A model generated the notes under the pieces. The model saw only the letters and a list, made by a program, of their open reading frames with translations. It was not told the DNA's origin and searched no databases. Source: Dacryopinax spathularia (Eukaryota; Basidiomycota; Dacrymycetes; Dacrymycetales; Dacrymycetaceae). From it: a DNA stretch of 64,000 bases. The position numbers and the translations under genes were made by a program. Each line of letters begins with the position of its first letter. Within the stretch, counting starts at the first letter, position 1. Below, in pieces: positions 1 through 12,693 of the stretch. Location of the stretch: contig JBBPFI010000004.1 of the NCBI GenBank assembly GCA_037974965.1, positions 1,240,001 through 1,304,000 on the forward strand, read 5' to 3'.

Positions 1-3000
1 ACCTCGGCCATGCTCACGCTCACGTTCATGCTCGTATCCTGTCCTGCCCGAGTCGACCCGCTTCCTCCCGGTGCTGCTCCCCCTCGCCTGCCTTCGCCTT
101 CGTCTGCTTGGTCATCTTCCACCCCCTGGCCGGCCTCGAGCAGCGCTTTGATCGCCGGACCCAGCTTGTGTTCCAAGTCTTGTGCGATCGCTAGCGTTCG
201 AGTGGCTTCGGTCCTGTCACCCAGAAGCAAGTACACACGGCCGAGCGTGTACGCGACATTCGCTTCCTCTGGCACCGTATCCCGGAGGGTGAGCAAATCC
301 CGCAGAGCATCCTATGCGGGCCGAGCGTCAACTCGGTACTTTTATGGAACGTAGAGCTGTGCAGGCTGAGCTCACCTGATAACGCTGCAGTTCTACCAGG
401 ACCTTCGCACGGCGGAAAAGGACCATGGCGCTTGTCGGCGCTAGCGCGTGGGCGGCGTCGTACACCTTCAGAGCGTTTTCCCGCTGGCCGCGCTTTTCCA
501 GTACCTAGGGTTGGGGAACGAAGATAGGACCAGCATAGCAGCGTTGATAAGGGACCGTGAGCCGTTCGGAAACCGGCGATCAGTGCGCCAGCAAGGGTCG
601 AGAACACGCACCGCGAACGTTGAAGAAGAATGCGGGGGTCGCGATGCAGTCGCAAGAAGCAATTAGGTTCCGTGGAGGAATGCAAAGCGAAATGATCATA
701 TCAAAGAAGCAGAGCAGATAATAATAACAGAACACAGTCAGTTTGAGTCAAATCGCCATGGGAAGAGAAGGACGAACCGTGCCAACGCAGCAGACCAGAA
801 CTGCGTTCGAGGGATTCAGATCCACGGCCTTCCGGAAATGGTACTCGGCCATGCGGAACTTCATCTGCTTGAGGTACGCGCGTCCCAGCCCATACCTGCG
901 ATAAGGGACAGTCGATCATGAGTCCAACGACGATCGGGACGAGCACAAAGGCCGATAGAATCTCACCATGCATTGTAGTGCCGCTGATCCGTTCGTACAG
1001 CAGTCTGAAAGAATGCCAGGGCCTTCTCCGTCTCATCGGTAGCGAGGGCCTCGTGTCCACTGAGGGTGTATGCGTACGCAAAATGAGGCGCACATCGCGC
1101 AGCTCGTCGGAAGCATGTCTGGGCATGAGCGTGTTCTTTCTTCAACGAAAAGCAGTTGCCGACCGCAACCCAGGCTTGCGGTGAACGGGAGTCTGATGCT
1201 ACAAGTTCTTGGGCAAGAAACGATAAGGCCACCTCCCGCGATAAGTGCCATAGTAGAGTCGAGTAGATTTCCATGTCTTCCTGTCGATGAGGGTCCATAA
1301 GCCGAGCCATCTGGAAAGCTCGCTCGGCCTGAGAAATGATCACTAGGAATTCCTGCCGGAGAGCAGAGCAATGCGCACGCTATGATAGTTTGTCATCTCA
1401 TACTTCGCCCTCCCGATCAAGCAATACACCCAAGCACATCTCTGCTGAGACTCCGGCAGTTTATCCAGCTCCTCCAAGCATTCACTACATCGATAGTTCG
1501 CAAGTGCTCGTACAGCTTTGGCCATGATCTTCAGGATTTCCCAGATCCAGTTGTCCGCCTCCTCTTTGTCCACCTGTTCTTGGTGTATCTGATCGGCGGC
1601 GTTCCACATCGTGTTGCGCATCGCAAATGCGTCGACGGGCGGTGAAGCGGCTGAATGAGATGACGGAGAGTACGCATCCGGCTCTCGAGCTTCGTCAATG
1701 CGAGCTGGGGGCTCCTTGGACACTGTTCGACCAGGTATTCGTTTGGACCGTTGCTGTAACGGAGGTGGAGGTGGCTTCTGCGCATTGTTGGCAACAGGAG
1801 CCACAGCTTAGCCCAAACCTCGTACCTTCACAGGCTGTTGTTGCTTTGTTAATGTGCTGGCCAGCCGGGTACTCCGGCGTGGTGGGGGATCCACACTCGT
1901 TGATCGCGATGACGACCCCTGCCATACACGTGCTCAGTTATAGACTGATGAAGCCTTCATTCGTTTTGTGCTCACTTTACGCGCTTCCTGCGCGGTGGGC
2001 CGTGTCGGTCGGGCTGGGGGGACGATCGTTTGCGATCGGGGCTTTTTCAAGACGGGCGGTCGACCTTCAGCTTGTCGAGCTGGAATGGTGGGTAAGCGGG
2101 ATGGCCCAGCGGCAGCATTGGTGGCTTTAGTGGTAGGGAGCCGGGTGGTCCTGCTAAGATCTCAGAAACCCGCTACATTAAGCGTGAGGCAAACCATACC
2201 CGTTTCGATGGCCGAATAACGTCGGCGCAGGAGGTGCTGTACCGTTTTGACCAGGGGTAAAGAAACCGGCGCCGGAGGTTGCCGGTGGGGGAAGTGGATG
2301 TTCATCAATGTCGTCCATAGGGTCGTCAGAAAGGGCTCGCCGCTTGTTGAGCGCCCTTCGCCTCGTAGCCAATAGATTATCCAACTCGGGAAAGGAAGCT
2401 GGATCAGACATCAATGAATCAGCCAGGGTAGCTTCTGATTCTCATGGTAACGCACATTCATGAGACAGGCCTTCATACGCTTCCCATATCATTGGGTTCA
2501 AGGCAAGGGCTCGCAAGTAATGTTGCTTGGCCACGTCAGGCTGACTCCCTTTGGCAGCCAAGTTGCCCATGGAGCATTGGATGGAGGCCTCATCACGGGC
2601 AAGTCGAACTTCGCGTAACCCGCCCATTCCTATTCAGCATATATGTCAGGTTTTAGGGTTTAAGGCAACGTTATAGGATAGGCGCACCGACGCTTGCTGT
2701 CCCGTTCCTCCTCAGGCTCTCCTCGAGAGCGTCCCTTCCCAACCTGTTCTTCCCCTGTGCCTCGCAGCATTGGGCATAAATCCTGGTGCATTCCACACAG
2801 TCAACGTTGGACACGACATATGCGGCCGACGCAGTGCGGCCGTTGCGGAGCATCGCGGTTGCGTAGAGATGGCGGGAATCGTGGTTCGTTGGATCAAGAC
2901 AGTAGAGCCTCTCGGCGTAGAAGACGGCTGATCGGTGGAGCTCTTCATCCAGACAATACCAGACGAGCGAGCGCAAGCGCACTTGAAGCGCTGCGATGGG

Positions 3001-3012
3001 CGGCTGCTGCAT
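1..3012 (-). CDS. CDC27: Anaphase-promoting complex subunit CDC27/APC3 (3' end cut by window)
   Basis: TPR-repeat scaffold subunit of the anaphase-promoting complex, the ubiquitin ligase that drives mitotic exit. The N-terminal exon from 3012 reads LVWYCLDEEL...AVFYAERLYCLDP, the N-terminal APC3 TPR block. A poorly conserved linker follows at about 2.6-1.6 kb. The exons at 1804-960 carry canonical TPRs (SPQAWVAVGNCFSLKKEHAHA, then AYAYTLSGHEAL) typical of the C-terminal TPR superhelix. The final visible exon has EEANVAYTLGRVYLLLGD, also as in APC3, and runs open off the left edge, so the stop lies outside. I chose the ATG at 3012 because the longer open frame above it has no ATG. Several short introns interrupt it; their exact borders were not all resolved. 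The divergent neighbour starts at 3529. Confidence 0.9.
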
Positions 3013-3528
3013 AGGCCGCGCAGCTCGGGTCGACCGTAGCAAGATACGAAGTCCAGGATATGATTATGTTGGCGATAGCGTTACGGTGGCTGCCTTGGGG
3101 TATCTTTGTGCATGCAAGAAGCACGGTTTGCTATTCGTGGAATGCAGGGAAGAATGGTGATATGTGACAGTCGGCTTGCTGAGGGTCTCTGGGGACACGA
3201 CGGCGAGGACGCGTTCTCCAATCACGTGCCTCGCTGATATGCCAAGGTTCCATTCGGCGCATGTCACTCAGTCGCTCTCACGTCTCTACTCGACATCTAT
3301 TCTCGCCATACAACGAGAGTACCAACCTTTAAGGCAGTTGTTCGCTTTTGTAACGTCTTACGCCATGATACTGCCGTTGAATAGGTGAAATGCGACCTGT
3401 GCGGGGTGAAGCGCTGTGCTAGCGTTTCATCCCTCGAAACGTGCCTCCATCATCGTCTGGGGTTTGCGACGCTCGCAAAGTGAACTTCGATATGAAAGGA
3501 GCATAAGCCCAGCACTTCATCTCCTGCT
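3013..3528. other. Intergenic, shared upstream region of CDC27 and transporter copy 1
   Basis: A 516-bp gap between two divergently transcribed genes. I see no convincing coding sequence on either strand and no obvious TATA element. It must hold both promoters. Confidence 0.6.
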
Positions 3529-6500
3529 ATGTACCTCCCGACTCCGAGACGTATACCTGACTACTGTCTACCTCTATTGAGCCGCGTTCTGGCAACGTGC
3601 TTTTGCAGCACCTTTGTGGTCGTGCCATCAATTGCGGCATTGGCTGGACCATATGCCTTTCTTATCGTGGTATTCAAGGAATTAATCTTCTTTCCTGGCG
3701 CCGGCATAGGAGCGCAATTGGAAGCGACTATCTTGAATTTCATTGGCGCACTATGGGCTCTAGGCTACGGCAATACAGCTAGAGCCTTGTCGAGCGCTGC
3801 CGCAGCGAGATACGGGCCGGACTGTATCCTGTCCAGGGTCATAGTGGCTTTGGCCATGGTTCTGCATAGCTTTCTTGGTGAGAAATTGTGGTCGTCCATG
3901 AGTGAGAGCGGCTGGCTGACCTCTGACTCAGCGGGATATACATTCAGCAAGTTACCTCGATTGCGCTTAGCGGCGCGCATGGCTGGTTTCATTGCCATCT
4001 GGGTGCTAACGGTTCATGTCGGCGACTCGCGAGTGGGTACATTCGCATGACATTTGCCGAAGTTGGCTAACACATCTCAGACTTCGTACAAATCTTTCAC
4101 CAACCTGGGCTTCTGTACCTTGTCCGCCGCTGGACTCTCTCTCATTGCAAGCCTGCCGCTGCTGTATCGAACGGAAAGCCCATTCGCCAAACGTATCGTC
4201 GCGTTGCTAGGCTCTGTCTCGGAGCTGCTGCGACGGGTGACTGAGCAGATGCTTGATCGCTTCTCCATGCCGAATCACGACGAACTCGAATCTCTGCGAG
4301 CGGAGCTGTTCGGCCAGGCTCAAGCTCTTTCGGATGCGTATACTGCAGCGACATTCGAGACGCGCCTTGGTCGGGTCGATGCTCACTTCCTTGAGGGTTT
4401 CGTCGTATCTGTAGAGAGGCTGCGCATCCAAGTATCGGTTGGGTTGCCCGAGTTTGCTGGACTGATCCCGCCGGACGGCACTCTCCAGGAGTTCCTGGAC
4501 GCGGTCGAGCAGCCTTCACAAGCCCTTGTCGAGGAGATCGTGTCTGCTTTACAACTCTGTCAACAAGTCGTTAGCATTGCGTACGATCTTGACAAGCACC
4601 TGAATGCCAGCCTTGTCCTACCGGAAGACTGTCTGTCGTCAAGGAGTAGTCTGCTGCAAGCGAGCAACGCACTTCGAGGCGAAACAAAGCGGGCAATTGC
4701 CAATCTGCTATGCAAAGCCCGTGCCACCCCCGAAGATAGCGCCGTTACCGAGGACGTTTACGATCGTGACTTATCCGGTCTGTGCTTATACTTGGCTTCC
4801 ATCCTCGAGGTGCACTCACTGCAGCATCTTTGCCCCTGATATCATTACTGACGGACTTGCTTTTCAGGTCGCGTCAGAAACATGGATAATGCTCCGACAG
4901 GCAGAAGACATCCTGAAAATCAACCTTCTGGCTTCACGTCGCCTACAAGTTCCTCGACTGTCTTGGGCATGGTTAGGGATGGCTCCCACAACGGCGTTGA
5001 TATCCTCCTCTGACCCAGTAATGCGTAAGTTCCTCTTCACCCTTACAGTTTCCTTTACTGATGATACATCGTAGATGACTCCGACGATGGTGCACCCCGT
5101 GATGGTGAGATGCGCGCAATAATGAAGGAGACGCCCAAGGTCAATCCCAGACGACCGACCCGCCTTTTCCGCTGGTGGCCCTCTCCATCGACCTTTATAC
5201 GGCTGCGATTACGGTTGTCCGCCGTTTTACGAGCCATACAACGATCACCGCACGCGAGATATGGCTTCAAAGCCGCGTTGGGAACACTGCTGCTCACACT
5301 TCCCAGTTACCTTCCCAAGGGATCGGCAGGTGCGCAAAACAAGTGTGATGAGACGACCACGGCCCTGATATGTGTCAAATAGCTCGCAGCTGGTTCCATA
5401 ACAATCACGGACAATGGGTTGGTCCAATGTATTGCTCTATTCCGCGTTCGTCCGGCACTGACATGCCTTCAGATGGCCATTGCGTATCTCTTTGTCCTAG
5501 AAACAGATGTGAGTAGATGGGCCAAGCCACTCAACACATACTGAGCTACTTGCTGCAGACCGGTGCGACAATGCGAAACGGAATGTGGAGAATTGTGGGC
5601 TTCCATTCTATATCGCGGAATAAGCTTTCTAACGTCATCACGCTGTAGGTGGGCACAACCTGCGGAGCGACATTCGCTTACTTGGTAAATCTACCCTCCT
5701 TCGTCATCCATCCATAATTAAACATTGCCTAGAGTTGGCTCATGTGCCACAGTAACCCTTACGGGCTTGCCGCTCTGGTCACCTTCTTCCAAATTCCCGC
5801 GGGTTACGTTATCCTTCGCACATCCGCCCCGGGCGCGGGAGTCGTCGCGTAAGTCTAAGCGTTCCTAATATGAGCTGCGCTGAGACCTGGGTTGCAGCTC
5901 AGTAACTCTGCCTGTGATCGTGTTCACTCCATACCAAGCACTGCAAAGCACGAACGTGCTCAGCCTTGCTATGCTTCGAGCGTCGTGGATCACCGTGGGC
6001 ATCGTCTCAGCTCTTGCCGTGCACTATCTTGTGTTTCCGCTGCATGCACGCCTTGCTTTCATGAAGCAAATTGGGAAGGCCGTGAACCTCACGACGCAGT
6101 CTTATATCGCACTCAATCGGTTCGTACTACCCGGCCATCCCAAATGACGACTGCTCAATTGCTCTTGCAAGGCCCTTCCTTGAGTCAGGGACGATTCCCA
6201 GAGATTATCGCGCTATCGGACAGACGGCCGAGGCAAATGTCAAGGTAGGCCGTCGTTCCTTTCTCAGAACGCAGAAGATGACCTCTTTTGCAGCACCGGC
6301 TGCGATCCGCAGAGGGATTAATAAATGATATGACTCTTGAGTTCACTCTGCTTCCTGTACGTGCAAGATTCTTGGAAAAGCATTCCTGTGCGCTGATGAC
6401 TGTCCCAGAAACCGGTCACCCTTTACCGCGAGATCACCTCCACAGTTCGACGAATGATTGACCTGATATCGACTCTTCGTAAGATCCGACAATATGTTCC

Positions 6501-7100
6501 GTCAAGCGAGACAGTCTCAAAAGTCCTGGATAGGAGAATAAGCTTGGTGAGATGCATTGTTTGAAGATCAATCAAGAAGAAGCGTCCTAACTCTCAGAGG
6601 ATCAGGTGTCCAGCATATTACTCGCGCTGTATACATGCGAACATGCGTTCACATCGCAGGCACCGCTACCGCAGCTCCTACCTTCAGCCCAAAGTGCCCT
6701 GGAGAATCTAATAACCGGCTTGAATGGCCAGCTTCTCGAGAAGGACGAAGGCGCCCAACAACCTAGTGAGATGGCATATATGTTTTCGCTAGCCGAATCC
6801 GAAGCCATGGCCGAGTTATCAGAAACACTCGACATCTTGCTTCGCCTAACGTATACCCTTTTCGGGGTCACGGACTGGCTCGACGGAGCATCACACGATA
6901 GCAATATCAGGCGACCACTTCCAAATTCGTCCTCGCATGCTTGGAAAGATGTAACAGACTGGACAGACCACAGCGGTGTGAGGCCGATCGCTTTGCTGAT
7001 CGAGAAACACGGAAGCAGAAAAAGCTCCTCGTCAACCGACCCACCATGTTACACGCCCTTCCCATCTCAACCTGTAAAAAGCCCCTCAGCATTTGTATAA
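3529..7100 (+). CDS. ArAE-2/BRE4-type multispanning membrane protein, copy 1
   Basis: Fungal membrane protein of the aromatic-acid-exporter-like family (N-terminal 'putative ER transporter 6TM' region, then a DUF2421/BRE4-type second half). Transport is inferred from the family; the substrate is unknown. The first exon holds paired hydrophobic segments (LATCFCSTFVVVPSIAALAG, then FLIVVFKELIFFPGAGIGA). A long soluble helical loop follows at about 4.1-4.8 kb. The second membrane block starts near YGFKAALGTLLLTLPSYLP and includes WFHNNHGQW, LFVLETDTGATMRNG and PGAGVVA. The C-terminal exon has LYTCEHAF and FSLAESEAMAEL. Introns are short, e.g. 4033-4080, 4810-4867, 5025-5074, 5330-5382 and 5418-5472. 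All inferred exons join in frame, so the gene looks intact. The paralogue at 7303 shares exon order. Confidence 0.85.
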
Positions 7101-7302
7101 TACACGCAACCTGCTTTACTTCGAATAGACTTGTCCACTCTACTGCTTACTTTAATGTTGCTCATGACTGGGGACATGGATTTTCTTCAGATATAGTCGT
7201 TGACAGGCCAGACGAGGCTCCAACCCCCTAATCATCGGAGATACGTCACAACATACCGGTTGTTGCTAGGCCCCTGTTTTCTATCCTCTGTCGTACACGA
7301 CC

Positions 7303-10300
7303 ATGATCGGGTGGAGACCCATATCCTGGAAGCCTGCCTACTGGTCGCAAGATGCCCGTCCTTTCGTAGCCCGGCTTCTAGCAACGTTCCTTTGCTCTAT
7401 TTTCGTTGTAGTGCGGCCGATCGCAGACGTGTCGGGGTCTTTTGCGTTTTTGGTCCTTGTTTTCAAGACGTTGTCCTACTTTCCAGCCGCTGGAATTGGA
7501 TCTCAAATTGAGACAGCCGGTAAGGGTTGTGCTAGAAACCGTGGAAGCGACCACTCACCTTTGTGTTAGGAATATTGGCTCTGGGGATTATCATTGTTGT
7601 GGGTATGTACTGCAGGACAGCCAAGTGGCCAGGATCTCAGGACTTCCTGCAGCCTATTCTAACATCACACTCGTCATATGCTGGGCATTGTCACGTACGT
7701 ATGGCGGGGACTCCGTTCCGGCTCGCCTTGTGGCCGCTGTAGCCCTTCTTGTCTACATGTTTACCAGTATGGTTTCCTCTTCTGAGCGAGTACATTAATT
7801 GAGGCTGTGTAGATGGATATGTCTTCAGTCGGTTGCCTCGCGTCCGCGTCGTATGCCGTATCACCAGCTTCATCGCAATCTGGATGCTCACGCGGGATGT
7901 GGGCGAGACAACTGTGAGTGACGGCGCACAACCTTGATGTTACGAGCTGATATCGTTCGATTAGCTATCCGTGGATAACGTTCTGAATCTTGGATTTCCG
8001 GCTATTTGTGCGGATGGGATTTGCTTATTGTCAAGTTTGCTTCTGCTGCCGTTCGAACCCACCGCCCTACCGAACCGCGTGATAGCGGCCTTATCGACTG
8101 TACAGAAGGTCCTACATCTGGCAGTGGACCAAACCCTGGATCATACCAGGCTTTCGGGTGGCGACATCGAAGATCTGCGAGCCAAGTTGTTTGTGCAAAC
8201 CTTGGACGTCGGCGAAGCGTATACGCAGAGTCAGTTCGAGCTAACCGTAACTCGGGTTGATTCCGTCCTACTCCGAGACTACGTTCATATTTGCGAACGC
8301 CTCCGCCGTCATGTCTCCTGGGGTCTCTCGGATTTCACAGTCCACGCTCGATCCGACACCAACTTCACCAAATTCCTCGCTCGGGTAGAGGCACCCTCCC
8401 GCGAGCTTCTGACGGCTACTCTTGCTGGGTTAACCATGACGGAGCGTGTCCTTGCTCGAGCGTTCGAGCTACATCATGCTGAAGCGCATACTGGGCCAAG
8501 AGTAATCACGATTGGTATGTGCCATGGCAGCCGACTGGATGTTATGCACTGTAGCAAGGCGCTGCGGCACGAAGTGGAGGAGGGATTGGCTGAGCTCCAA
8601 GTCAGCACGTCAGAAACTGAGGATGAGAATCCTTTCCATCGCGATATTTTCTGCCTGTCTCTGTTCATGATATCCATCATTGAGGTTTGTATACGTGTCT
8701 CTGTGCTGATTTGTAGACTGAACCCTTGGACAGGTTGCAGCGGAGACAGAGCGAGCGTTAACAACGGCGGAGGAGATCCTACGTGTTTACGCCTTGTCGC
8801 GAATTCATGTTCGCTTTCCGCATCTTACCCGACTATGGTCTGGCATTGCATACAAATCACCGCTTCTGGAAGGATTGGTAGAGGACGACGGTAAGATCAC
8901 CGACAACTGTATCTTCTTCCTTGTTGACCTTCTGGCAGACGAAGGCATACAGCTTGGTCCGACAGTGTCTGAAGTCAAGCAGGCCGTGTATCAACACCAA
9001 GAAAGCGACCCAATCACGCCCTTCATGAAGAATCCGCTCTTGTTCGGGAGAGATGTACTCACGCGCGCTTCCCATTCCGGTCCGTTCATGGCCCTACGAC
9101 TTGGGCTCGCGCGGTTCCTCAGAGCTTTGTGGCACAATGGGCATGTCCGTTACGGAATCAAGCTTGCGTTGGGTACCATTCTACTGGCATTACCCGCATA
9201 TTTTCCCTTGGGCAGCAATGGTAAGGGTGCACTTCTTGACGTCGTCTTTCTGTTGACATTATTGCCAGGTCGGCAGTGGTTTGATGACAATCATGGGCAA
9301 TGGGTCGGTCCTCCAGGAGAAGCTCTTCTACGCGTGCTCATAGCTCGGCAGATCGTCATCAGTTTCATGTACGTCTTGGAGACGGAAACCGGCACCACCA
9401 TCAGATCAGGGTGGTTCCGTATTGTGAGGCCTATCATATTTCTGCTAGCTGCGCTCGACTGAGTCAGATTCAGCTGGGCACCATTTCTGGTGCAATTTAC
9501 GGATACGTGGTGCGTACTGCCCGACCGTTACCCCCTTGCATGCTCTCAGTGTCTCTCTAGTCATACTATATCTGCCGCAATAACCCGTTTGCTCTGGTCG
9601 TCTTGACCACTCTGTGGGAGATTCCTTGCTCCTATGTGATCCAGCGTACCGTCGGACCTGGCGCAGGAGTAGTCGCGTGTGTGTTCCAGTGCTCTTAGGA
9701 TACATTTTCTGATCCACAACAGGGGACTAACAGTTCCGATTGTCCTCTTCCCGCCGTATTTGGGATATGATACCACCCCAATTGGCTCACTCGCTCTCAA
9801 CCGACCAATCAATATTGGGATTGGTATCGTGGCGTCCCTCATCATTGGCCACATAATCTTCCCGAGACATGCCAGAATTATATTCATGACCCAGCTGTCG
9901 ACCACTCTCCAACAGCTGTCACAGCTCTATCTAGCTTTGAGCAGGTATATTGGTGTTATACCTGACTCTGAGACCGTGCTAATTTTGTGTTGCAGACGGT
10001 TCCTTTTGGAAAGTGGGTCCCTGGAAGACAGGAGAGCTATTGTTGAAGCAGAGTTGAAGGTCAAGGTTTGTCGCCCGAAATTCGGTTGGTTTTTCGCAGC
10101 GCTGACAGCAGAATACAGCGAGCGATCCACAAAGCTGATTTCTTGATCCAAGTGATGGCGCTCGAGGTTGGTCTACTCCCGAAGCCTACGCATCTCTACC
10201 GGCGCGCATTGTCGAACATGCGCCGTATCCTGGACCTTGTCATCGGCCTGCGATCCCTACGACAACAGGTTAGGAGGGATGATGCCGTCAAAGACCTGCT

Positions 10301-10891
10301 TCACGCGCGTAGAGACTTCGTAAGGTTATATCTACCTTGAAAAGACGTGTTGCTGATCTCACAAAGGTATCCTCTATCGTGCTCATTCTATACATCTGCG
10401 AGCATGCCTTCCGATCTCAGCGCTTGCTCCCGCAGTTCATCCCTTCGCCTCGGCCGCCCCTGCAGCTCGTAGTGCAAGGCATAGCACAGCACTACAAAGA
10501 GAGGCTTGAGTCACGCCGAGCCGGTTCATCCGCTGGCAGAGGCGACTTCCCCTTCATCGCAGCATTCGCCGAATCTGAGGCTCTCGCGCTCCTTACGGAT
10601 ACCGTAGAAGATCTAGTGGAAGTGGCACGGACCTTGTTTGGCGCTGCCGAATGGTGGGGTTTCGGCGACGTCAACCTGGAAGATGGAGGCGTCGCAGCTG
10701 CGTTGAGGGAAGAGATCGTGGAACGCCTGCAATCGCTGAGCCCAACCCGGCCGTCCAGCATTTTCTTCGAGGTCAATCGGTCCGCGGTATCAACGCCGCT
10801 TGGCTCACCATTGCCGCATTCTCGCGCTCTGTCAATACATCAACACTCTGTGCCTCGAACGCCTAACCATGCCGAAGCGGAAGGCACCTGA
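7303..10891 (+). CDS. ArAE-2/BRE4-type multispanning membrane protein, copy 2
   Basis: Tandem paralogue of the gene at 3529, same family and same architecture. The N-terminus LLATFLCSIFVVVRPIADVS aligns with copy 1. The second membrane block holds YGIKLALGTILLALPAYFP, WFDDNHGQW, YVLETETGTTIRSG and PGAGVVA. The final exon has LYICEHAFRSQRLLPQFIPS and FAESEALALLTDT, again matching copy 1, and adds a Ser/Pro-rich tail. Several introns lie at the same place as in copy 1, including the one following the GQW triplet and the one after VGETT/VGDSR, which supports duplication after the introns were in place. The intergenic gap to copy 1 is only about 200 bp. A role in export of aromatic or other organic compounds is a family-level inference. 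Confidence 0.85.
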
Positions 10892-11250
10892 CGTTCGCGA
10901 AGTACTGGCTACATGCACCACATCACCGGATTTACCAGAACGACGACCCCGGTTAATGACCACCTAGTGGAGGGAGATTTACGATCTATGATTGATATAC
11001 CTGACCGATCTTGCGACCACTTCGGCCATAGTACTACCTTACGCTTTCGGATACGATAGTGAATTGTATATAAAGCTTAATTCCCTGCCGGATTTGCATG
11101 TCTTTATCAACAATACCTGCCTTTTTCAGAGAGAATACTGATGGCAAGCTGTGCAAGCACATGCTTCTGCACACGGAGGCATTATGACCTCAACACTCAA
11201 TGCTAGGGTCCGATCGTCTGCAGCTCATCAAACGACTCATCCTGCCCGAC
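10892..11250 (+). promoter_or_regulatory. Intergenic with TATA-like box upstream of PRCC gene
   Basis: A 359-bp gap. TATATAAA at 11067-11074 lies about 180 bp before the favoured PRCC start. No coding signal is seen. Confidence 0.45.
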
Positions 11251-12531
11251 ATGAACGCCCTCACCTCCCTCGGCATCGCCGACTACGGTAGCGACAGCGA
11301 CGACGATGGAGCGCCCGAAGTGCCTGTTGCAGGCCCATCTAATCCTAAATCTGCGAGCTCATCTCTCCTGTCATCACTGCCACCACCCAAGAACACCAAA
11401 AAGACTGAGGGTCCCAAGAAGATCACTATACCAAAGCTTCGACCTGTAGAAGATGACAATGCCGCGGACGACGATGATCGACCGGCGAAGAGGCAGAAGA
11501 CGGAAGGACCATCTGCTCCGGGTGGTAGTGGCAAGAGCAGCTTGCTGAGCATGCTACCAGCACCTAAGAAGTCAGGGCTGTCTCTGCCCCCGCCGAAGAA
11601 AGCGGCTGCTACAAAAGCGGCTGCATCTACGAGTGCGTCGAAGAAAGGAGACGAGACTGGGGTTTCAGGTGAGTCTATCGACGTGGCGTTCCATGTATAG
11701 TGTTGACCTGAGGCTGGTCACCCAGCTCCACTACCGCGGCGCGGTCTGGTTATCGAAGACGTTACGGACGAGGAGGTGCACGAGCAGAGACCAGATGCGT
11801 CGGCGCCTCCAATTATACCTCGAAACGTCATCTCGAAGCCGCCTGTACTGGTGCCGGAGCAGGTGGATGAGCCGAAAGAGTCTGTTACTGCAGGTGCCTC
11901 GATTCTACCTACTGTGGTCGCTGCACCTGACCTCGATACCTGGGAGGACTTCGTACCTCCCGAACCCACACCTGAAGACCCGTATCCAGGATACTATCAG
12001 CATCCAAGCGGTACTTGGCAGCAATACGACCCGGACTACTACATGCAGTTCTACAATCGCTGGACGGGCGGTGCCGCCGCCGGAGTTCCACCCAAGGAGA
12101 AGGCGTTCGACGGGTACAGAGATGATATTGGCATAGAGGCAAATGCGAGGAAGGTGTGGGAAGAAGCCGAGGTGGAGCGGCAGAAACGGCAGGCTCAGCA
12201 GGAAGCGAAAAGGTTGGCGGAAGAGGAGAGGAAGAAGGCAGAGGAGGAGGGCAGGGTGCAACCTGCATATAAGGCACCGGTACGTAACAGCAAACTGATT
12301 CTTGGAGCCTGTCTAACTTCCTAGCAGGACTCCAAGATGAGCCGAATTGCCCGTACTCGCCATCAGCTTGGTGGCGAGATTATGAGGGCAATGGCTATGC
12401 AGCAGCAGATCGAGGAGAATCTGTCTTCAGGCAAGCAGGCGAGAAAAGAGGCGAGAAGGAAATATGGTAGGTTGCTGAGAATGATCTCGCGAGTAGCCGG
12501 CCTTGCTGAGGCTGTTTCTACAGGCTTCTGA
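11251..12531 (+). CDS. PRCC: PRCC-domain nuclear protein (pre-mRNA splicing / mitotic checkpoint family)
   Basis: Homologue of the proline-rich PRCC protein, a nuclear, spliceosome-associated factor. The N-terminus is MNALTSLGIADYGSDSDDDG, followed by a low-complexity Ser/Pro/Lys region with SSLLSSLPPPK and SLLSMLPAPKK repeats. A WW-like aromatic patch follows (YPGYYQHPSGTWQQYDPDYY), then a charged coiled coil (about residues 250-300). The C-terminal signature ends KQARKEARRKYGF, the hallmark PRCC terminus. That last Phe is encoded after an intron: 12467-12523 splits the Gly codon. Other introns are 11669-11725 and 12280-12327. An in-frame upstream ATG at 11200 would add 17 residues; I prefer 11251 by family resemblance. 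Convergent with the H2B gene. Confidence 0.85.
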
Positions 12532-12693
12532 AGGCAACCTCCCTCCTCTTCTCCTTGCATCTTCTCGTTGGCTTGATGGATCATGATATGGTGTTGTAAT
12601 ATCAGGGGGATCCATTTAATATCTCGTCACTAGTATACATCATTCATATTCGTCCATCCGAGCGTTCTGACCCTTCGAGATGCATGCCACTCG

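Noticed and set aside
2645-2670. TTAGGGTTTA telomere-like sequence
   Set aside because: It is a single short match inside the CDC27 gene, with no tandem array.
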